Origin: Pectobacterium sp. A5351
Lineage (GTDB): Bacteria > Pseudomonadota > Gammaproteobacteria > Enterobacterales > Enterobacteriaceae
Assembly: GCF_028335745.1 (NCBI RefSeq)
Contig: NZ_CP116477.1
Coordinates: 1,922,001 to 1,986,000 of the forward strand
Length of the DNA: 64,000 nucleotides
Direction: 5' to 3'
The position numbers and the translations under genes were made by a program. The notes beneath the pieces are model-generated. The model was not told the origin of the DNA and did not search any database. It saw nothing but the letters and a program-made list of their open reading frames with translations. Positions 27,490 through 38,254 of this stretch are shown piece by piece. Each line of letters opens with the position of its first letter. Positions within the stretch are counted from its first letter, which is position 1.

Positions 27490-28278
27490 TTATTTCAGTT
27501 CCAGCTCGTTCATTGCAGCGATGCTGAAACCGCCGTCAACGTGCAGAACTTCACCGGAGATACCGGCAGCCAGATCGGAACACAGGAACGCAGCAGAGTT
27601 GCCCACGTCTTCAATGGTAACGACACGGCGGATTGGCGTAACGGCTTCGCAATGCGACAGCATTTTCTTGAAATCTTTGATGCCGGATGCAGCCAGTGTA
27701 CGAATCGGGCCCGCAGAGATGGCGTTGACGCGCACGCCCTGAGCACCCATGGCGTTCGCCATGTAACGTACGTTCGCTTCCAGAGACGCTTTTGCCAGAC
27801 CCATCACGTTGTAGTTAGGGATAGCACGCTCAGCACCCAGGTAGGACAGGGTAACCAGCGCAGAGTTCGGGTTCAGCATCTTACGGCAGGCTTTCGCCAT
27901 CGCGACGAAGCTGTAAGAACTGATATCGTGAGAAATGCTAAAACCTTCACGGGTCACGGCATCAACGTAGTCACCGTCCAGTTGGTCGCCCGGTGCGTAA
28001 GCGATAGAGTGCACGAAGCCATCAAAATTCGGCCATACGTTAGCCAGTTCGGTAAACAGTGCTTCGATGCTGGCATCTTCAGCGACATCACACGGCAGAA
28101 CGATGCTGGAACCCAGCTCGTTGGCAAAGCCTTCAACGCGTGCTTTCAATTTGTCGTTCTGATAGGTGAAGGCCAGTTCGGCACCTTCGCGCTGCATTGC
28201 TTGTGCAATACCGTAGGCAATAGAACGGTTGCTGGCAACACCTGTTACCAGAATGCGCTTACCGGTAAGAAAACCCAT
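27490..28278 (-). CDS. fabI: Enoyl-[acyl-carrier-protein] reductase (NADH)
   Basis: Last step of the fatty acid elongation cycle and the target of triclosan and diazaborines. The 262-residue SDR enzyme has the catalytic Tyr146, Tyr156 and Lys163 ([19 protein letters not shown]). Residue 93 is Ala ([11 protein letters not shown]) where E. coli has Gly93. Start at ATG 28278 ([10 protein letters not shown]) with aagga upstream; the frame stays open further upstream into the sapF 3' end but without conservation. Followed by a strong terminator. Order sapABCDF-fabI is as in E. coli. Confidence 0.97.
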   Translation of the reverse strand: MGFLTGKRILVTGVASNRSIAYGIAQAMQREGAELAFTYQNDKLKARVEGFANELGSSIVLPCDVAEDASIEALFTELANVWPNFDGFVHSIAYAPGDQLDGDYVDAVTREGFSISHDISSYSFVAMAKACRKMLNPNSALVTLSYLGAERAIPNYNVMGLAKASLEANVRYMANAMGAQGVRVNAISAGPIRTLAASGIKDFKKMLSHCEAVTPIRRVVTIEDVGNSAAFLCSDLAAGISGEVLHVDGGFSIAAMNELELK

Positions 28279-28471
28279 AGCAGTAATCCTTGTGATCATT
28301 GTTGCTGCGATCGCCACCTCTGTGCCCGTAAACGTACGTGGCAAGTGGCGACCGAGATGAATAAACCGCGCGATTCTACCATGTTGGGGACGGTAGCGGT
28401 ACTCCGAGCAGTATCTGCCTTTTTCCACAGCCCTGTGGCTGTCGCGGGGATGCTGCCGCGGTGCGCGGAGA

Positions 28472-29287
28472 TTAACGTTGTGCGCCGTCACGTCGCCAGG
28501 CGTCGGCGCTGAGCGCTTCGCCGAAATGGCTGGCAATTAAACGTTTCGTCAGGTCATGGAGCGGGGCGGACAACACATCGGCGGTACTGCCGCGTTCGAC
28601 CACTTCGCCAGCCTGCATCACCAGAATCTGGTCGCTGATGTGCTTCATCATGCCCAGATGCTGCGTCACGTAAATATAAGAGATACCGTGCTTTTCCTGT
28701 AACTCCAGCATCAGATTGATAATCTGTGACCGCATAGACATATCCAGTGACGCCAGCGCCTCATCGGCAACAATCACTTTTGGTTGCAGGATCAGCGTGC
28801 GTGCCAAGCCGACACGCTGTTTTTGCCCCGGCGCGAGCGCATGCGGATAGTAATAGGCGTGGTCGGGACGCAGGCCGACCTGATACAGCGCCTGATTAAT
28901 CGCTCTTTCGCGCGCTTCGGCGCTGAGGTCAGTATTCAGCCGCAGCGGGACATCCAGCAGTTGCCCGATACGCTGGCGCGGATTGAGTGCGTTGCCCGCA
29001 TCCTGAAAAATCATCCGGATACGCTGGCTACGATAGCGGTAATCGCCGTAATGCAGCGGATGATCGTCAATCACCAGCTCGCCGGACGTCGGAGCGATCA
29101 TGCCCGACAGCATTTTAGCCAGCGTCGATTTCCCCGATCCGTTCTCGCCGATGATGGCGAGCGTTTGTCGTTCACGTAGCGTAAAGCTGACGGATTTCAC
29201 CGCCTCAACATGCTGACGGCGGAACAGCCCGGACCGATAGCGGAACGTCTTGGTCAGGTTGCGGGCTTCAAGCAGCATCTCAACCAT
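28472..29287 (-). CDS. sapF: Peptide transport ATP-binding protein SapF
   Basis: One of two ATPases of the Sap ABC importer, which confers resistance to antimicrobial peptides in enterobacteria and plant pathogens such as Dickeya; in E. coli Sap has been assigned putrescine export. The 271 residues carry Walker [10 protein letters not shown], the variant signature LAPGQKQR known from SapF, and Walker [16 protein letters not shown] 29287 overlaps the sapD stop (TGATG), so translation is coupled. Confidence 0.95.
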   Translation of the reverse strand: MVEMLLEARNLTKTFRYRSGLFRRQHVEAVKSVSFTLRERQTLAIIGENGSGKSTLAKMLSGMIAPTSGELVIDDHPLHYGDYRYRSQRIRMIFQDAGNALNPRQRIGQLLDVPLRLNTDLSAEARERAINQALYQVGLRPDHAYYYPHALAPGQKQRVGLARTLILQPKVIVADEALASLDMSMRSQIINLMLELQEKHGISYIYVTQHLGMMKHISDQILVMQAGEVVERGSTADVLSAPLHDLTKRLIASHFGEALSADAWRRDGAQR

Positions 29288-30279
29288 CACGGTTCCTCCA
29301 TGTTGAGCGGGAAGTGGCAGGCATATAAGTGGTTCTTAACGGAAAGCAAGGGCGGCGTTTGCATACACTGCTTTTGTGAATACGGGCAGCGTGGGCCGAG
29401 CCGGCAGCCAATCGGCAGGTGCTCTAACGACGGAATCGCACCGGTCAGCGTGTTCAGCCGGCTTTTGTGTGGCAGCGAGCGACCGAAATCGGGCATCGCG
29501 CGAATCAGCGCCTGCGTGTAGGGATGGTGCGGCGCAGTGATTAAATCCTCACTGGTGGCGCTCTCCACCGTTTGCCCGCAATAGAGCACGTTGATCCGGT
29601 CGGCCCATTTGCTCATGGTTTGCAGATCATGGCTGATGAGCAGAATCGTGGTGTTATTATTTTGATTCAGGCGCGACAGCAGGCGGAAAATCTGTGCCTG
29701 CGTGGTGGATTCCATCGCGTTAGTGGGTTCATCGGCAATCAGCAGGCGTGGCTGGTTCGCCAACGCGATGGCAATCATCACTTTCTGACACTCGCCGTCG
29801 CTCAGCTCATAAGGATAGCTGCCCATAATATCTTTATGATCTTTAATCCCGACGCGGTGCAGCAGTTCGATAGCGCGACGTTTGCGCCAGTTAAACCGCT
29901 GCCACCAGCGGCCTTTATACGTCCAGCCGGGAATCGCCTGCACCAGTTGCCGACCGATACTTTCAGACGGATCGAGACAGGATTGCGGCTCCTGAAAAAT
30001 CATGGAGACGTTATGGCCAACCAGTTTACGCCGCTCGCGCGACGACAGTTGCAGCAGGTCGATATCATCAAAGCGGAAGCGATCGGCGGTCACGCGCCAG
30101 TTCTCTTTGGTGATCCCGCAGATGGCTTTGGCGATCAGGCTTTTACCTGAACCGGATTCGCCCACCAGTCCACGAATTTCCCCTTCGCTCAGCGTCATGC
30201 TGACGCGATCGACGGCTTTTACCGCGCCGTCGGCAGTCAGGAATTCAATCGTCAGGTTACGGATGTCAAGTAATGGCAT
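29287..30279 (-). CDS. sapD: Peptide transport ATP-binding protein SapD
   Basis: Second ATPase of the Sap importer; in E. coli it also supports Trk potassium uptake. The 330 residues contain Walker [10 protein letters not shown], signature-like LSDGECQKV, Walker [12 protein letters not shown], and a C-terminal oligopeptide-ABC extension with cysteines ([12 protein letters not shown]). It lies 16 bases after sapC and overlaps sapF by one base. Confidence 0.96.
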   Translation of the reverse strand: MPLLDIRNLTIEFLTADGAVKAVDRVSMTLSEGEIRGLVGESGSGKSLIAKAICGITKENWRVTADRFRFDDIDLLQLSSRERRKLVGHNVSMIFQEPQSCLDPSESIGRQLVQAIPGWTYKGRWWQRFNWRKRRAIELLHRVGIKDHKDIMGSYPYELSDGECQKVMIAIALANQPRLLIADEPTNAMESTTQAQIFRLLSRLNQNNNTTILLISHDLQTMSKWADRINVLYCGQTVESATSEDLITAPHHPYTQALIRAMPDFGRSLPHKSRLNTLTGAIPSLEHLPIGCRLGPRCPYSQKQCMQTPPLLSVKNHLYACHFPLNMEEP

Positions 30280-30295
30280 AGGGAGTCGTCGCCTC

Positions 30296-31186
30296 TTATT
30301 CCGTTTCCGCGACGAGCGCGCGGCGGATGCCGTCGCCCAGCAGGTTGACGATTAACACGCTCAGCGCGATAGCCGCGCCGGGCAGCATCACGGTCCACGG
30401 CGCGGCATAAACCAGCTCCAGCGAGTTGCCAAGCAAAGCGCCCCATTCGGTCGTCGGTAGCTGTGCGCCCAAGTCGAGAAAGCCCAGCGCGGCAATATCC
30501 AGAATGGCGATCGACAGCGCGCGGGTAAATTCGGAAACCAGCAGCGCGGCGATGTTGGGCAGCACGACATACCACACCAGATAAAACGTGGACGCACCGT
30601 CAAGACGAGCAGCGATCACGTACTCTTTGTCCATTTCAGCGTGTACGGCGCTGTAGATGGTGCGCACCATACGCGGCAGCAGCGCCAGCCAGACGGCGAG
30701 CATGGCGTGTTCGAGTTTAGGGCCGATAAAAGCGATGACCACAATCGCGAGCAGCAGCGACGGAATCGACAGTAGCGTATCCAGAATGTGGTTGAGCATC
30801 GCGGATCGTAGCCCGCGGGTCACGCCCGCAAAGACGCCCAGGACGATGCCGCACAGCGCGGCCGCGTAGGTGACGATGAGCGATGCGCCGACGGTTGGCG
30901 CTGCACCGCTCAGCAGACGGCTTAGCTGATCGCGCCCCAAATCGTCGGTGCCGAGAAAGAATGAGACTTCACCGTAGTGCGACCAAGAGGGGGGCAACAA
31001 CTGGTAGCCCAAAAATTGCTGGTCAACCTCATAAGGCGCAAGAAATTTTCCGAACAGGCACAGGCCAATCAGGATCAGAAAGCCGTATAGCCCGATCATC
31101 GCCAGCATATCCTGATGGAATGCGCGCCAGGTATCGCCCAGTCGGCTAGGCAGCCGTTTTTCGCTATAAACGTTATCGAAGGGCAT
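30296..31186 (-). CDS. sapC: Peptide transport permease SapC
   Basis: Inner-membrane permease of the Sap importer, 296 residues, with about six membrane helices. The DppC-type N-terminal cytoplasmic segment is followed by the first helix (about 31-50). The EAA-loop region reads [17 protein letters not shown]. The 5' end overlaps sapB by 14 bases. Confidence 0.96.
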   Translation of the reverse strand: MPFDNVYSEKRLPSRLGDTWRAFHQDMLAMIGLYGFLILIGLCLFGKFLAPYEVDQQFLGYQLLPPSWSHYGEVSFFLGTDDLGRDQLSRLLSGAAPTVGASLIVTYAAALCGIVLGVFAGVTRGLRSAMLNHILDTLLSIPSLLLAIVVIAFIGPKLEHAMLAVWLALLPRMVRTIYSAVHAEMDKEYVIAARLDGASTFYLVWYVVLPNIAALLVSEFTRALSIAILDIAALGFLDLGAQLPTTEWGALLGNSLELVYAAPWTVMLPGAAIALSVLIVNLLGDGIRRALVAETE

Positions 31187-32138
31187 ACCATTCCTTATGT
31201 TTCAACGGATTTGCCATGGCACCCCAAATATCGGACAGGATGTTGACTGTGATGACCATTGCGCCGACCACCATTACGCCCGCAGAAATGGCAGCGAAGT
31301 CCTGCTGGCGAATGGCGTTCACCAGCCAGCGACCGATACCCGGCCAGTTAAAGACCACTTCGGTAATCATCGTCAGCGTCAGCATCGTGGAAAATTGCAA
31401 CCCCAGTTTGGGAATAATCGGCGGCAGCGCGTTGTGAATCAGATGGCGACGGATGATCGTAAAGCGAGACAATCCGCGAGTTGCCGCCGCTTTAATGTAG
31501 TTTTTGCTGATAATTTCCGTGGTGCTGACGCGCATCAGACGGATCACTTCGGTCGTCGGCCCAACGGCCAGCACGGTAATCGGCAGAATCAGGTGACGGA
31601 TGGCGCTGACGATCATTTCACCACGATGGGGCGAATCTGACAGCCAGGCGTCAATCAAGGCAAATCCGGTCACAGTTTTCACCTGATAGAGCAGGTCGAA
31701 ACGGCCTGAAACCGGTAGCCAGCCGAGGTGCAGCGAGAAAAACAGCGTCAGCAGCAGCGCCAGCCAGAACACGGGTAGGGAAAAACCAATGAGCGCCAGC
31801 GTGCTGATCACGATGTCCGCGCCGCGGTTCTGCATCACGCCAGCGGTAATGCCCAGCGGAATCCCGACCAGTAGCGAGAGCGCAAACGCCAGCAAACAAA
31901 GCTCGATCGTGGCGGGGAAAACCTCTTTGAGCAGCTCACTGATGGCCTGTCCGTTAATGCTGGAGCGACCGAAATCCCCCTGAAGCAGGCTGGTGAGATA
32001 AAAATGATAGGCATCGAACAGCGCCGCGCCATTAAGCGGGGCGTTGGGCGTGTAATAACTGAGGCTAAAGCCCACCAGCGTCAGCAGTGACAGCGTCACT
32101 ATCAGTAACACCAGACGTCGCAAGGTAAAAATAATCAC
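31173..32138 (-). CDS. sapB: Peptide transport permease SapB
   Basis: DppB-type permease of the Sap importer, 321 residues, six predicted membrane helices. The segment [23 protein letters not shown] is the cytoplasmic coupling loop. The start ATG overlaps the sapA stop by 4 bases (ATGA), and the end overlaps sapC, which makes sapABC a tightly coupled set. Confidence 0.96.
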   Translation of the reverse strand: MIIFTLRRLVLLIVTLSLLTLVGFSLSYYTPNAPLNGAALFDAYHFYLTSLLQGDFGRSSINGQAISELLKEVFPATIELCLLAFALSLLVGIPLGITAGVMQNRGADIVISTLALIGFSLPVFWLALLLTLFFSLHLGWLPVSGRFDLLYQVKTVTGFALIDAWLSDSPHRGEMIVSAIRHLILPITVLAVGPTTEVIRLMRVSTTEIISKNYIKAAATRGLSRFTIIRRHLIHNALPPIIPKLGLQFSTMLTLTMITEVVFNWPGIGRWLVNAIRQQDFAAISAGVMVVGAMVITVNILSDIWGAMANPLKHKEWYALR

Positions 32139-33823
32139 GGCTGTGCTTCCTCCACGGTTTCCGGTGCAGAGGGCTTCTGCTGCGCCTGTTGATCCTCGCG
32201 GAAGACGCCCGCGAATGAGGCATTGCCGAAGGGGCTTAATACCAACCCTTTCATGTCATAGCGGTAGGCCAGCAGTCGCAATGACGATGCCAGCGGCAGG
32301 ACAGGTAGCTGCTCTGCCAGAATACGCTGTGCCTGTTGATAATAGTCAATCCGCTTAGAAAGCTGCTGTGACGAGAGCGCGTTTTGCAGCACTTCGTCAA
32401 ACGTAGGATCGCACCAGTGCGCGTAGTTGCTCTGGGAACGAATCGCCGCGCAGCTTAGCAGTGGTCGGAAAAAACTGTCCGGATCGTTACTGTCCGTTGC
32501 CCAGCCTGCCAGCGTTAAATCGTGGCTGAGTTCCATGAGCTTCGCTTCCTGGAAACGGCCTTCCACCGGCACGATGGTCACGGTGACGCCAATTTGTGCC
32601 AGATCGGCCTGTATCAGCTCTGCGGTTTTCAACGGGCTGGGGTTGTAGGACTGTGAGGCGCTGGGCACCCACAGGCGCAGGCTGAGGTTAGTCAGCCCCA
32701 GATCCTGCAAGATTTGTCGGGCTTTCTGCGGATTATATTCGGTTACCTGCGATTCACTGTCGTACGCCCATGAGGCGCGGGGCAGAATCGATGCCGCCGT
32801 TTCCGCTGTACCGTAATAGATTGACTGCATCAGCCTGTCGTTATTGATCGCCAGCGCGATGGCTTCCCGCACGCGGCGGTCGTCCAACGGGGGTTTACGC
32901 ACGTTGAAGGCCAGATAAGCAACGTTCATGCCGGGGCGCAGTGACAGACGGAGGCGAGGGTCATTACGTAAAATTGTCAGCTGGCTGGCGGCTGGATAGG
33001 CGAGCACATCACATTCGCCCGTCAATAGCTTGGATAAGCGCCCTGTACCGCCGGAACCGAGATCGACAACCACCTGCCGCATACGTGGCAAACCGCGCCA
33101 ATAATCGCCGTTGCGCGTCAGCCGGATATATTGTCCGTTGCGGTATTCATCGAGCAGATAAGGGCCGGTGCCGACCGGTTCGCGATCCAGCAGCTCCTTT
33201 TTGTCCTCTTTTGCCAGACGTTGCGCGTATTCCGCAGACAGGATCGGGGCGTAGTGCGTGGCCAGATGCCAGAGGAAAGACGCATCCGGGCTGTTAAGCC
33301 GGATTTCAACGCTATATTCGCCCAGCTTACGGATGCTTTGCACCGAATCGGCGAATTGCAGGCTGTCGAAATAGGGATATTCGCCGCCGTTGACATCATG
33401 ATACGGGTGCTTTTTGTCCAGCATGCGCTGGAAGCTGAATATCACGTCGTCGGCGTTCATATTACGGGTTGGGCTGAACCAGGCGGTATTCTGAAACGGT
33501 ACATCGCGGCGCAGGTAAAAACGGTATGTTGAACCGTTGTCCAGCACTTCCCAGCGCTGTGCCAGTTCTGGCATCAGACGATAGGTATAGGGGTCAACAT
33601 CCAACAGGCGGTCATAAAGCTGCGCCGCCAGCGTATCAATGGTGACGCCGCTGCGTGCCATCTGCGGATTAAATGTGTTCAGGACATCATTAACGCAATA
33701 GACAAAACCGCTCTGGTGAATGCTTTCCAGCGGAGCAGGTGACGTTGGCACGGACGGCGGTGCGGCCAGTGCAGGCAATGCCAGCCAGGTGAATGCCAGT
33801 GCGAAACAGGTTTTTCCGAACAT
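32135..33823 (-). CDS. sapA: Peptide-binding periplasmic protein SapA
   Basis: Solute-binding protein of the Sap importer, expected to bind antimicrobial peptides and heme-like ligands in the periplasm. The 562-residue product starts with a signal peptide ([21 protein letters not shown]). The mature part includes [19 protein letters not shown] and [15 protein letters not shown], nearly identical to E. coli SapA by recall. Start choice: ATG 33823 gives a standard signal peptide but has a weak ribosome-binding site; ATG 33877, with ggagg directly touching it, would add 18 residues before the signal. Confidence 0.93.
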   Translation of the reverse strand: MFGKTCFALAFTWLALPALAAPPSVPTSPAPLESIHQSGFVYCVNDVLNTFNPQMARSGVTIDTLAAQLYDRLLDVDPYTYRLMPELAQRWEVLDNGSTYRFYLRRDVPFQNTAWFSPTRNMNADDVIFSFQRMLDKKHPYHDVNGGEYPYFDSLQFADSVQSIRKLGEYSVEIRLNSPDASFLWHLATHYAPILSAEYAQRLAKEDKKELLDREPVGTGPYLLDEYRNGQYIRLTRNGDYWRGLPRMRQVVVDLGSGGTGRLSKLLTGECDVLAYPAASQLTILRNDPRLRLSLRPGMNVAYLAFNVRKPPLDDRRVREAIALAINNDRLMQSIYYGTAETAASILPRASWAYDSESQVTEYNPQKARQILQDLGLTNLSLRLWVPSASQSYNPSPLKTAELIQADLAQIGVTVTIVPVEGRFQEAKLMELSHDLTLAGWATDSNDPDSFFRPLLSCAAIRSQSNYAHWCDPTFDEVLQNALSSQQLSKRIDYYQQAQRILAEQLPVLPLASSLRLLAYRYDMKGLVLSPFGNASFAGVFREDQQAQQKPSAPETVEEAQP

Positions 33824-34030
33824 ACGGGATTTTTCAGTCAATACGGTTATAGACAGAGTGTATCGTACTCTTGGCATCCTCCCCACTCTTGTTGCGTGTG
33901 TCTGGCGACTTTCCAACCGCTTAAGGCATCAGATGTGTCAGTGGAGAGGTTATTGGCAGACATAATCGTATTCTGAACGGCATTTTTTCTGTGGATTGCG
34001 ATGACAGGAACCCTATAGTCAGTATGGAAA

Positions 34031-34045
34031 TGAGAAAAATTCTCA
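34031..34045. promoter_or_regulatory. Fur box 1 upstream of ryhB
   Basis: tgagaaaaattctca is a perfect palindrome around its centre and matches the 7-1-7 Fur consensus (TGATAAT-N-ATTATCA) at 11 of 14 positions. It lies just upstream of the ryhB minus-35. Confidence 0.6.
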
Positions 34046-34054
34046 ACAAAGTGC

Positions 34055-34084
34055 TTTACAGGTGATATTGATAACTATTATCAT
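34055..34084 (+). promoter_or_regulatory. ryhB promoter with overlapping Fur box 2
   Basis: Minus-35 tttaca (34055-34060) and minus-10 tatcat (34079-34084) are 18 bases apart. The sequence tgataactattatca (34069-34083) matches the 7-1-7 Fur consensus at 13 of 14 positions and covers the minus-10, so iron-loaded Fur should repress transcription. Confidence 0.8.
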
Positions 34085-34090
34085 CATTTT

Positions 34091-34192
34091 CGCACTTCAG
34101 CAGTGGCTTCTCGCAGGCACTGAAGGAGAGCACGACATTGCTCACATTGCTTCCAGTATTATTTTAGCCAGCCTATGTGCTGGCTTTTTTTT
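34091..34192 (+). ncRNA. ryhB: RyhB iron-responsive small RNA
   Basis: Hfq-dependent small RNA that, under iron limitation, base-pairs with and lowers mRNAs for iron-using proteins. The conserved pairing core gcacgacattgctcacattg (34130-34149), continuing with cttccagtatt, matches E. coli RyhB as recalled, as does the following tttagccagc. The terminator is agccagc / gctggct (34166-34185) with eight T residues. The 5' third, which includes a small hairpin (cacttcagcagtggcttctc), differs from E. coli. The 5' end is estimated from the promoter. It sits alone between sapA and the endoglucanase gene. Confidence 0.92.
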
Positions 34193-34360
34193 GCCTGGAA
34201 AAATGGCGTTGACTGATGCTTAGCATACTCGCTATTTCTTTGCGAATAATTAATAAAATCAATACCATTGGGATATATCCTAAATTGTTTGCGGGAGCGG
34301 AAATCTCCCTTATGATGCCTATACCCAAGCTCATGGGTGTTCACAATGGAGATAAGGAAT

Positions 34361-35878
34361 ATGTGGAGAAAAAGGAATCAATTCGTCAGGAAAATGACGT
34401 TAGGTGTGGTAACAACGGTACTGGGGATGTCACTCAGTTTCTCAGCATTATCCGCCACGCCGGTGGAAACGCATGGCCAACTGTCCATTGAAAGTGGACG
34501 GCTGGTGGATAAGCAGGGAAAAAGAGTGCAACTGCGAGGAATGAGTTCGCACGGTTTGCAGTGGTTTGGTGATTATGTCAACAAAGATTCGATGAAATGG
34601 CTGCGTGACGATTGGGGAATTAACGTTTTCCGTGTCGCCATGTATACGGCGGCGGATGGCTATATTACTAATCCTTCCCTTGCCAATAAGGTAAAAGAGG
34701 CCGTTGCGGCGGCGCAAAGCCTCGGAGTTTACATCATCATCGACTGGCACATCTTATCGGACAACGATCCGAATATTTATAAAGCACAGGCAAAAACCTT
34801 CTTTGCCGAAATGGCGGGGCTATATGGAAACTCGCCGAACGTGATTTATGAAATCGCCAATGAACCCAACGGTGGTGTGACATGGAACGGGCAGATTCGG
34901 CCTTATGCCTTGGAAGTCACTGACTCCATCCGTAGTAATGATCCTGATAACATCATTATTGTTGGCACAGGCACCTGGAGTCAGGATATCCATGACGCGG
35001 CGGACAACCCATTGCCCGATCCGAATACCATGTATGCGCTGCATTTCTATGCCGGTACGCACGGGCAGTTCCTGCGCGATCGCATTGACTATGCACAAAG
35101 CCGCGGCGCTGCAATTTTTGTCAGCGAGTGGGGCACCAGCGATGCGTCTGGCAACGGTGGGCCATTCCTGCCAGAGTCGCAGACTTGGATCGATTTCCTG
35201 AACAATCGCGGCGTAAGTTGGGTGAACTGGGCGTTAACAGACAAAGCCGAGGCTTCCGCAGCGTTGGTGCCGGGAGCGAGTAAATCAGGCGGCTGGACGG
35301 AGCAGTATCTGTCAACGTCAGGGAAATTTGTCAGAGAGCAGATTCGTGCAGGTGCCGATCTGAGTAATGGCGGCACGCCGACAACGCCAACGGAACCGAG
35401 TAACCCAGGTAACGGAACTACGGGTGACATCGTACTGCAATACCGCAATGTGGATAACAACCCTTCCGATGATGCGATTCGTATGGCCGTCAACATCAAA
35501 AATACCGGAAGTACGCCAATCAAACTGAGCGATCTGCAAGTACGCTACTATTTCCATGATGATGGCAAACCTGGCGCGAACCTCTTTGTTGACTGGGCGA
35601 ACGTCGGTCCGCAAAACATCGTGACCAGCACAGGAACTCCGGCCGCCAGCACCGATAAGGCTAACCGCTACGTTCTGGTGACCTTCAGCAGCGGAGCCGG
35701 TTCTCTCCAGCCGGGCGCGGAAACCGGTGAAGTACAGGTGCGTATCCACGCCGGTGACTGGAGCAACGTGAATGAAACGAATGACTATTCATACGGCGCT
35801 AACGTCACGAGCTACACGAACTGGGATAAGATCACCGTACACGATAAAGGTACGCTGATATGGGGCGTGGAGCCGTAA
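34361..35878 (+). CDS. celV: Secreted endoglucanase, GH5 + CBM3 (CelV type)
   Basis: Endo-beta-1,4-glucanase that degrades plant cellulose; in soft-rot bacteria CelV is exported through the Out type II system. The 505 residues comprise a signal peptide (about 1-32, ending SALSA), a GH5 subfamily 2 catalytic domain (about 40-330) with acid/base Glu168 (ANEPNG) and nucleophile Glu256 (VSEWGTS), a Ser/Thr/Pro/Gly linker ([16 protein letters not shown]) and a C-terminal CBM3 cellulose-binding domain (about 355-505). Start ATG 34361 was chosen for the ggagataagga before it; ATG at 34346 or 34337 would only lengthen the basic N-terminus. The linker and binding domain are intact. Confidence 0.95.
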   Translation: MWRKRNQFVRKMTLGVVTTVLGMSLSFSALSATPVETHGQLSIESGRLVDKQGKRVQLRGMSSHGLQWFGDYVNKDSMKWLRDDWGINVFRVAMYTAADGYITNPSLANKVKEAVAAAQSLGVYIIIDWHILSDNDPNIYKAQAKTFFAEMAGLYGNSPNVIYEIANEPNGGVTWNGQIRPYALEVTDSIRSNDPDNIIIVGTGTWSQDIHDAADNPLPDPNTMYALHFYAGTHGQFLRDRIDYAQSRGAAIFVSEWGTSDASGNGGPFLPESQTWIDFLNNRGVSWVNWALTDKAEASAALVPGASKSGGWTEQYLSTSGKFVREQIRAGADLSNGGTPTTPTEPSNPGNGTTGDIVLQYRNVDNNPSDDAIRMAVNIKNTGSTPIKLSDLQVRYYFHDDGKPGANLFVDWANVGPQNIVTSTGTPAASTDKANRYVLVTFSSGAGSLQPGAETGEVQVRIHAGDWSNVNETNDYSYGANVTSYTNWDKITVHDKGTLIWGVEP

Positions 35879-36025
35879 CCGTGTGCTGTTAACGTATTAG
35901 TCGTAATACGGGTCACTTAAGCCCGTTATTAGGGGAAACACGGTGATGAGGTTCTCGCAGGGAGGCCTCACCCCTGTGGTCGCTCCGAGTATCTTGATCC
36001 TTAAGCGATCGGCATTACTTCGTCT

Positions 36026-36049
36026 GCGGGCGTGAATTCGCCCGCCTTT
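36026..36049. terminator. Terminator between the endoglucanase gene and pspF
   Basis: A perfect 7-bp GC-rich stem (gcgggcg / cgcccgc) with a 6-nt loop is followed by ctttt. It separates the plus-strand endoglucanase gene from the convergent pspF. Confidence 0.65.
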
Positions 36050-36061
36050 TCTTTCCAGACT

Positions 36062-37051
36062 TTATTCATTCACCACAATATCGTGTTTCTTTAACAGCCC
36101 GCGGAGTTGGTGGTAGGTTAATCCCAGCAGTTCAGCGGCTTTACGCTGGTTAAACTTTGCCTGACTTAACGCCCGCTCGATCAAGCTTTTCTCTTGTTCC
36201 AACAGCCACGGTTTCATCTCCAGTGGTAAATCCGGCTGGCTGGCTGTCGCCTGTGGGGAAATTTCCTGAACGGCGGGAGTGCGGAGGAAGGGATTCAGAA
36301 TGATGGTATCAAGAGGCTGTTCACTGTCGCCGTGACGATAGACTGAGCGTTCAACCACGTTTTTCAACTCACGAATATTACCCGGCCAACCGTAATTCAG
36401 CAGCGCCTCGCGCGCGGCGGGCGTAAAACCGGGAAACAGCGGCAGATGTAATTCACGACACATCTGAATCGCGAAGTGATCGGCCAGCAGCATGATGTCC
36501 TGCTGGCGTTCGCGCAGAGACGGAAGTTGCACAACATCAAAAGCCAGACGGTCGAGCAGGTCAGCACGGAATTTACCGCTCGCGGCAAGCGCAGGAAGAT
36601 CGTCATTGGTCGCGCACACCAGTCGCACATCAACCTGTAGCTGATCTCTGCCGCCGACGCGCTCCAGCATGCCGTATTCAATCACTCGCAGTAATTTTTC
36701 TTGCACCAGCATCGGTGCGGTGGCCAATTCATCCAAGAACAGCGTTCCACCGTCGGCGCGCTCAAAGCGTCCCAGATGGCGTTTTTGCGCCCCGGTAAAC
36801 GCACCAGCTTCATGACCAAATAGCTCGGAATCAAGCAGATTCTCGTTGAGTGCTGCACAGTTGAGAGAAACGAACGGCCCTTGCCAACGTGGGGAAAGGT
36901 AGTGCAGGCGGCTGGCAATCAGCTCTTTACCCGTACCGCGCTCGCCGATTACCAGCACGGGTTTATTCAGTTGCGCTAGTTGCGACACCTGTTCGAGTAC
37001 CTCCAGAAAGCTATTGGCTTCGCCCAGCAGATTCTCTTTTTCCTGAAGCAT
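36062..37051 (-). CDS. pspF: Phage-shock-protein operon activator PspF
   Basis: Sigma-54 enhancer-binding AAA+ activator of the psp genes. The 329 residues have no receiver domain: the AAA+ domain starts almost at the N-terminus (Walker A GERGTGKE at about 37), with the sigma-54-contacting GAFTGA loop, Walker B GGTLFLDEL, and a C-terminal Fis-type helix-turn-helix (QRKAAELLGLTYHQLRGLL). It is divergent from pspA and negatively controlled by PspA binding. Highly conserved with E. coli (325 residues). Confidence 0.96.
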   Translation of the reverse strand: MLQEKENLLGEANSFLEVLEQVSQLAQLNKPVLVIGERGTGKELIASRLHYLSPRWQGPFVSLNCAALNENLLDSELFGHEAGAFTGAQKRHLGRFERADGGTLFLDELATAPMLVQEKLLRVIEYGMLERVGGRDQLQVDVRLVCATNDDLPALAASGKFRADLLDRLAFDVVQLPSLRERQQDIMLLADHFAIQMCRELHLPLFPGFTPAAREALLNYGWPGNIRELKNVVERSVYRHGDSEQPLDTIILNPFLRTPAVQEISPQATASQPDLPLEMKPWLLEQEKSLIERALSQAKFNQRKAAELLGLTYHQLRGLLKKHDIVVNE

Positions 37052-37170
37052 GATGTTCCACCGTATTATTTTTACTAACTATTAGTATATTTGACTAATC
37101 TAACGAAAAGAGAAAAATAGTCAAAATTATCTATTTCTTTATTTTCAGTTAGTTAAAAGAAATTAAAAGT

Positions 37171-37186
37171 TGGCATGCTTATTGAT
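37171..37186 (+). promoter_or_regulatory. Sigma-54 promoter of pspABC
   Basis: tggcatgcttattgat resembles the minus-24/minus-12 consensus TGGCACG-N4-TTGC, with the GG exact and the downstream GC present only as GA. It lies about 95 bases before pspA. The palindromic TTAGTATATTTGACTAA-like sequence at about 37079-37096 is a candidate PspF upstream activator site. Confidence 0.6.
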
Positions 37187-37276
37187 ATACCTATAGGGAG
37201 ATCGTGGCTGGCTTGGGCTGCCGCGGTGATAAATCAGGCGTAATCAGACGCTGGAAATCATGAAGAGGATGTAATT

Positions 37277-37942
37277 ATGGGTATTTTTTCTCGTTTTGCC
37301 GACATCGTGAACGCCAATATCAATTCATTGCTGGATAAAGCTGAAGATCCGCAGAAATTGGTGCGGCTGATGATTCAGGAAATGGAGGATACGCTGGTTG
37401 AAGTGCGTTCAACCTCGGCGCGGGCGTTGGCAGAAAAGAAACAGATTGCCCGCCGCATTGAACAAGCCCACGGTCAGCAAAATCAGTGGCAGGAAAAAGC
37501 GGAGCTGGCGCTGCGTAAAGATAAAGACGATCTGGCTCGTGCCGCGCTGATTGAGAAGCAAAAGCTGACCGACCTGATCGCGGTGTTGCAGCATGAAGCC
37601 GAAAACGTCGATGAAACGCTGGAGCGTATGAAGCGTGAAATCGGCGAGCTGGAAAATAAATTAAGCGAAACGCGTGCTCGCCAGCAGGCGCTGACGCTGC
37701 GTCATCAGGCTGCGGCATCATCGCGTGATGTGCGCCGCCAGTTGGATAGCGGTAAGCTGGACGAAGCGATGGCTCGTTTCGATCAGTTCGAGCGCCGCAT
37801 CGACACGATGGAAGCGGAAGCCGAAAGCCACGGGCTGGGGAAACAAAAATCGCTGGATCAGCAGTTTGCCGAGCTGAAAGCGGATGATGAAATCAGCGCG
37901 CAACTGGCAGCACTTAAAGCTAAAGTTAAGCCAGCAGAGTAA
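37277..37942 (+). CDS. pspA: Phage shock protein A
   Basis: Peripheral inner-membrane ESCRT-III-like coiled-coil protein that protects damaged membranes and inhibits PspF. The 221 residues begin with the amphipathic helix [20 protein letters not shown] and then run almost entirely as helical coiled coil. The size equals E. coli PspA (222). First gene of pspABC behind a sigma-54 promoter. Confidence 0.97.
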   Translation: MGIFSRFADIVNANINSLLDKAEDPQKLVRLMIQEMEDTLVEVRSTSARALAEKKQIARRIEQAHGQQNQWQEKAELALRKDKDDLARAALIEKQKLTDLIAVLQHEAENVDETLERMKREIGELENKLSETRARQQALTLRHQAAASSRDVRRQLDSGKLDEAMARFDQFERRIDTMEAEAESHGLGKQKSLDQQFAELKADDEISAQLAALKAKVKPAE

Positions 37943-38029
37943 TAAGACGAATAAAGCATAAACGCCATCGGATGGCTGTCGTGAGAAAACGGCAGCCACC
38001 AGCGTGTGAATAATAACTAAGGAGACACA

Positions 38030-38254
38030 ATGAGTGCGTTGTTTCTTGCCATTCCGCTGACCATTTTCATGTTGTTTGTGGCACCGATATGGCTTTGGCT
38101 ACATTACAGCCAGCGTAAAAACAGTGCTCAACTGGGACAAAATGATATGCAACGCCTGACACGCTTAACGGAAGAGTCTAACCGCATGCGTGAGCGTATC
38201 AGAGCGCTGGAAGATATTCTGGATGCAGAACACCCGGACTGGAGAAAATCGTAA
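38030..38254 (+). CDS. pspB: Phage shock protein B
   Basis: A 74-residue bitopic inner-membrane protein that relays stress with PspC to PspA. One membrane segment (about 4-26) is followed by a cytoplasmic leucine-zipper-like helix (LTEESNRMRERIRALEDIL). The stop overlaps the pspC start by one base (TAATG). Confidence 0.96.
   Translation: MSALFLAIPLTIFMLFVAPIWLWLHYSQRKNSAQLGQNDMQRLTRLTEESNRMRERIRALEDILDAEHPDWRKS

Noticed and set aside
27541..28512. 323-codon plus-strand frame
   Set aside because: Antisense to fabI and the end of sapF; shadow of a conserved gene.
34262..34290. Third copy of the acnA/dsbB dispersed repeat (gggatatatcctaaattgtt)
   Set aside because: Only about 15 bases resemble one end of the repeat and no second end follows, so it is not counted.
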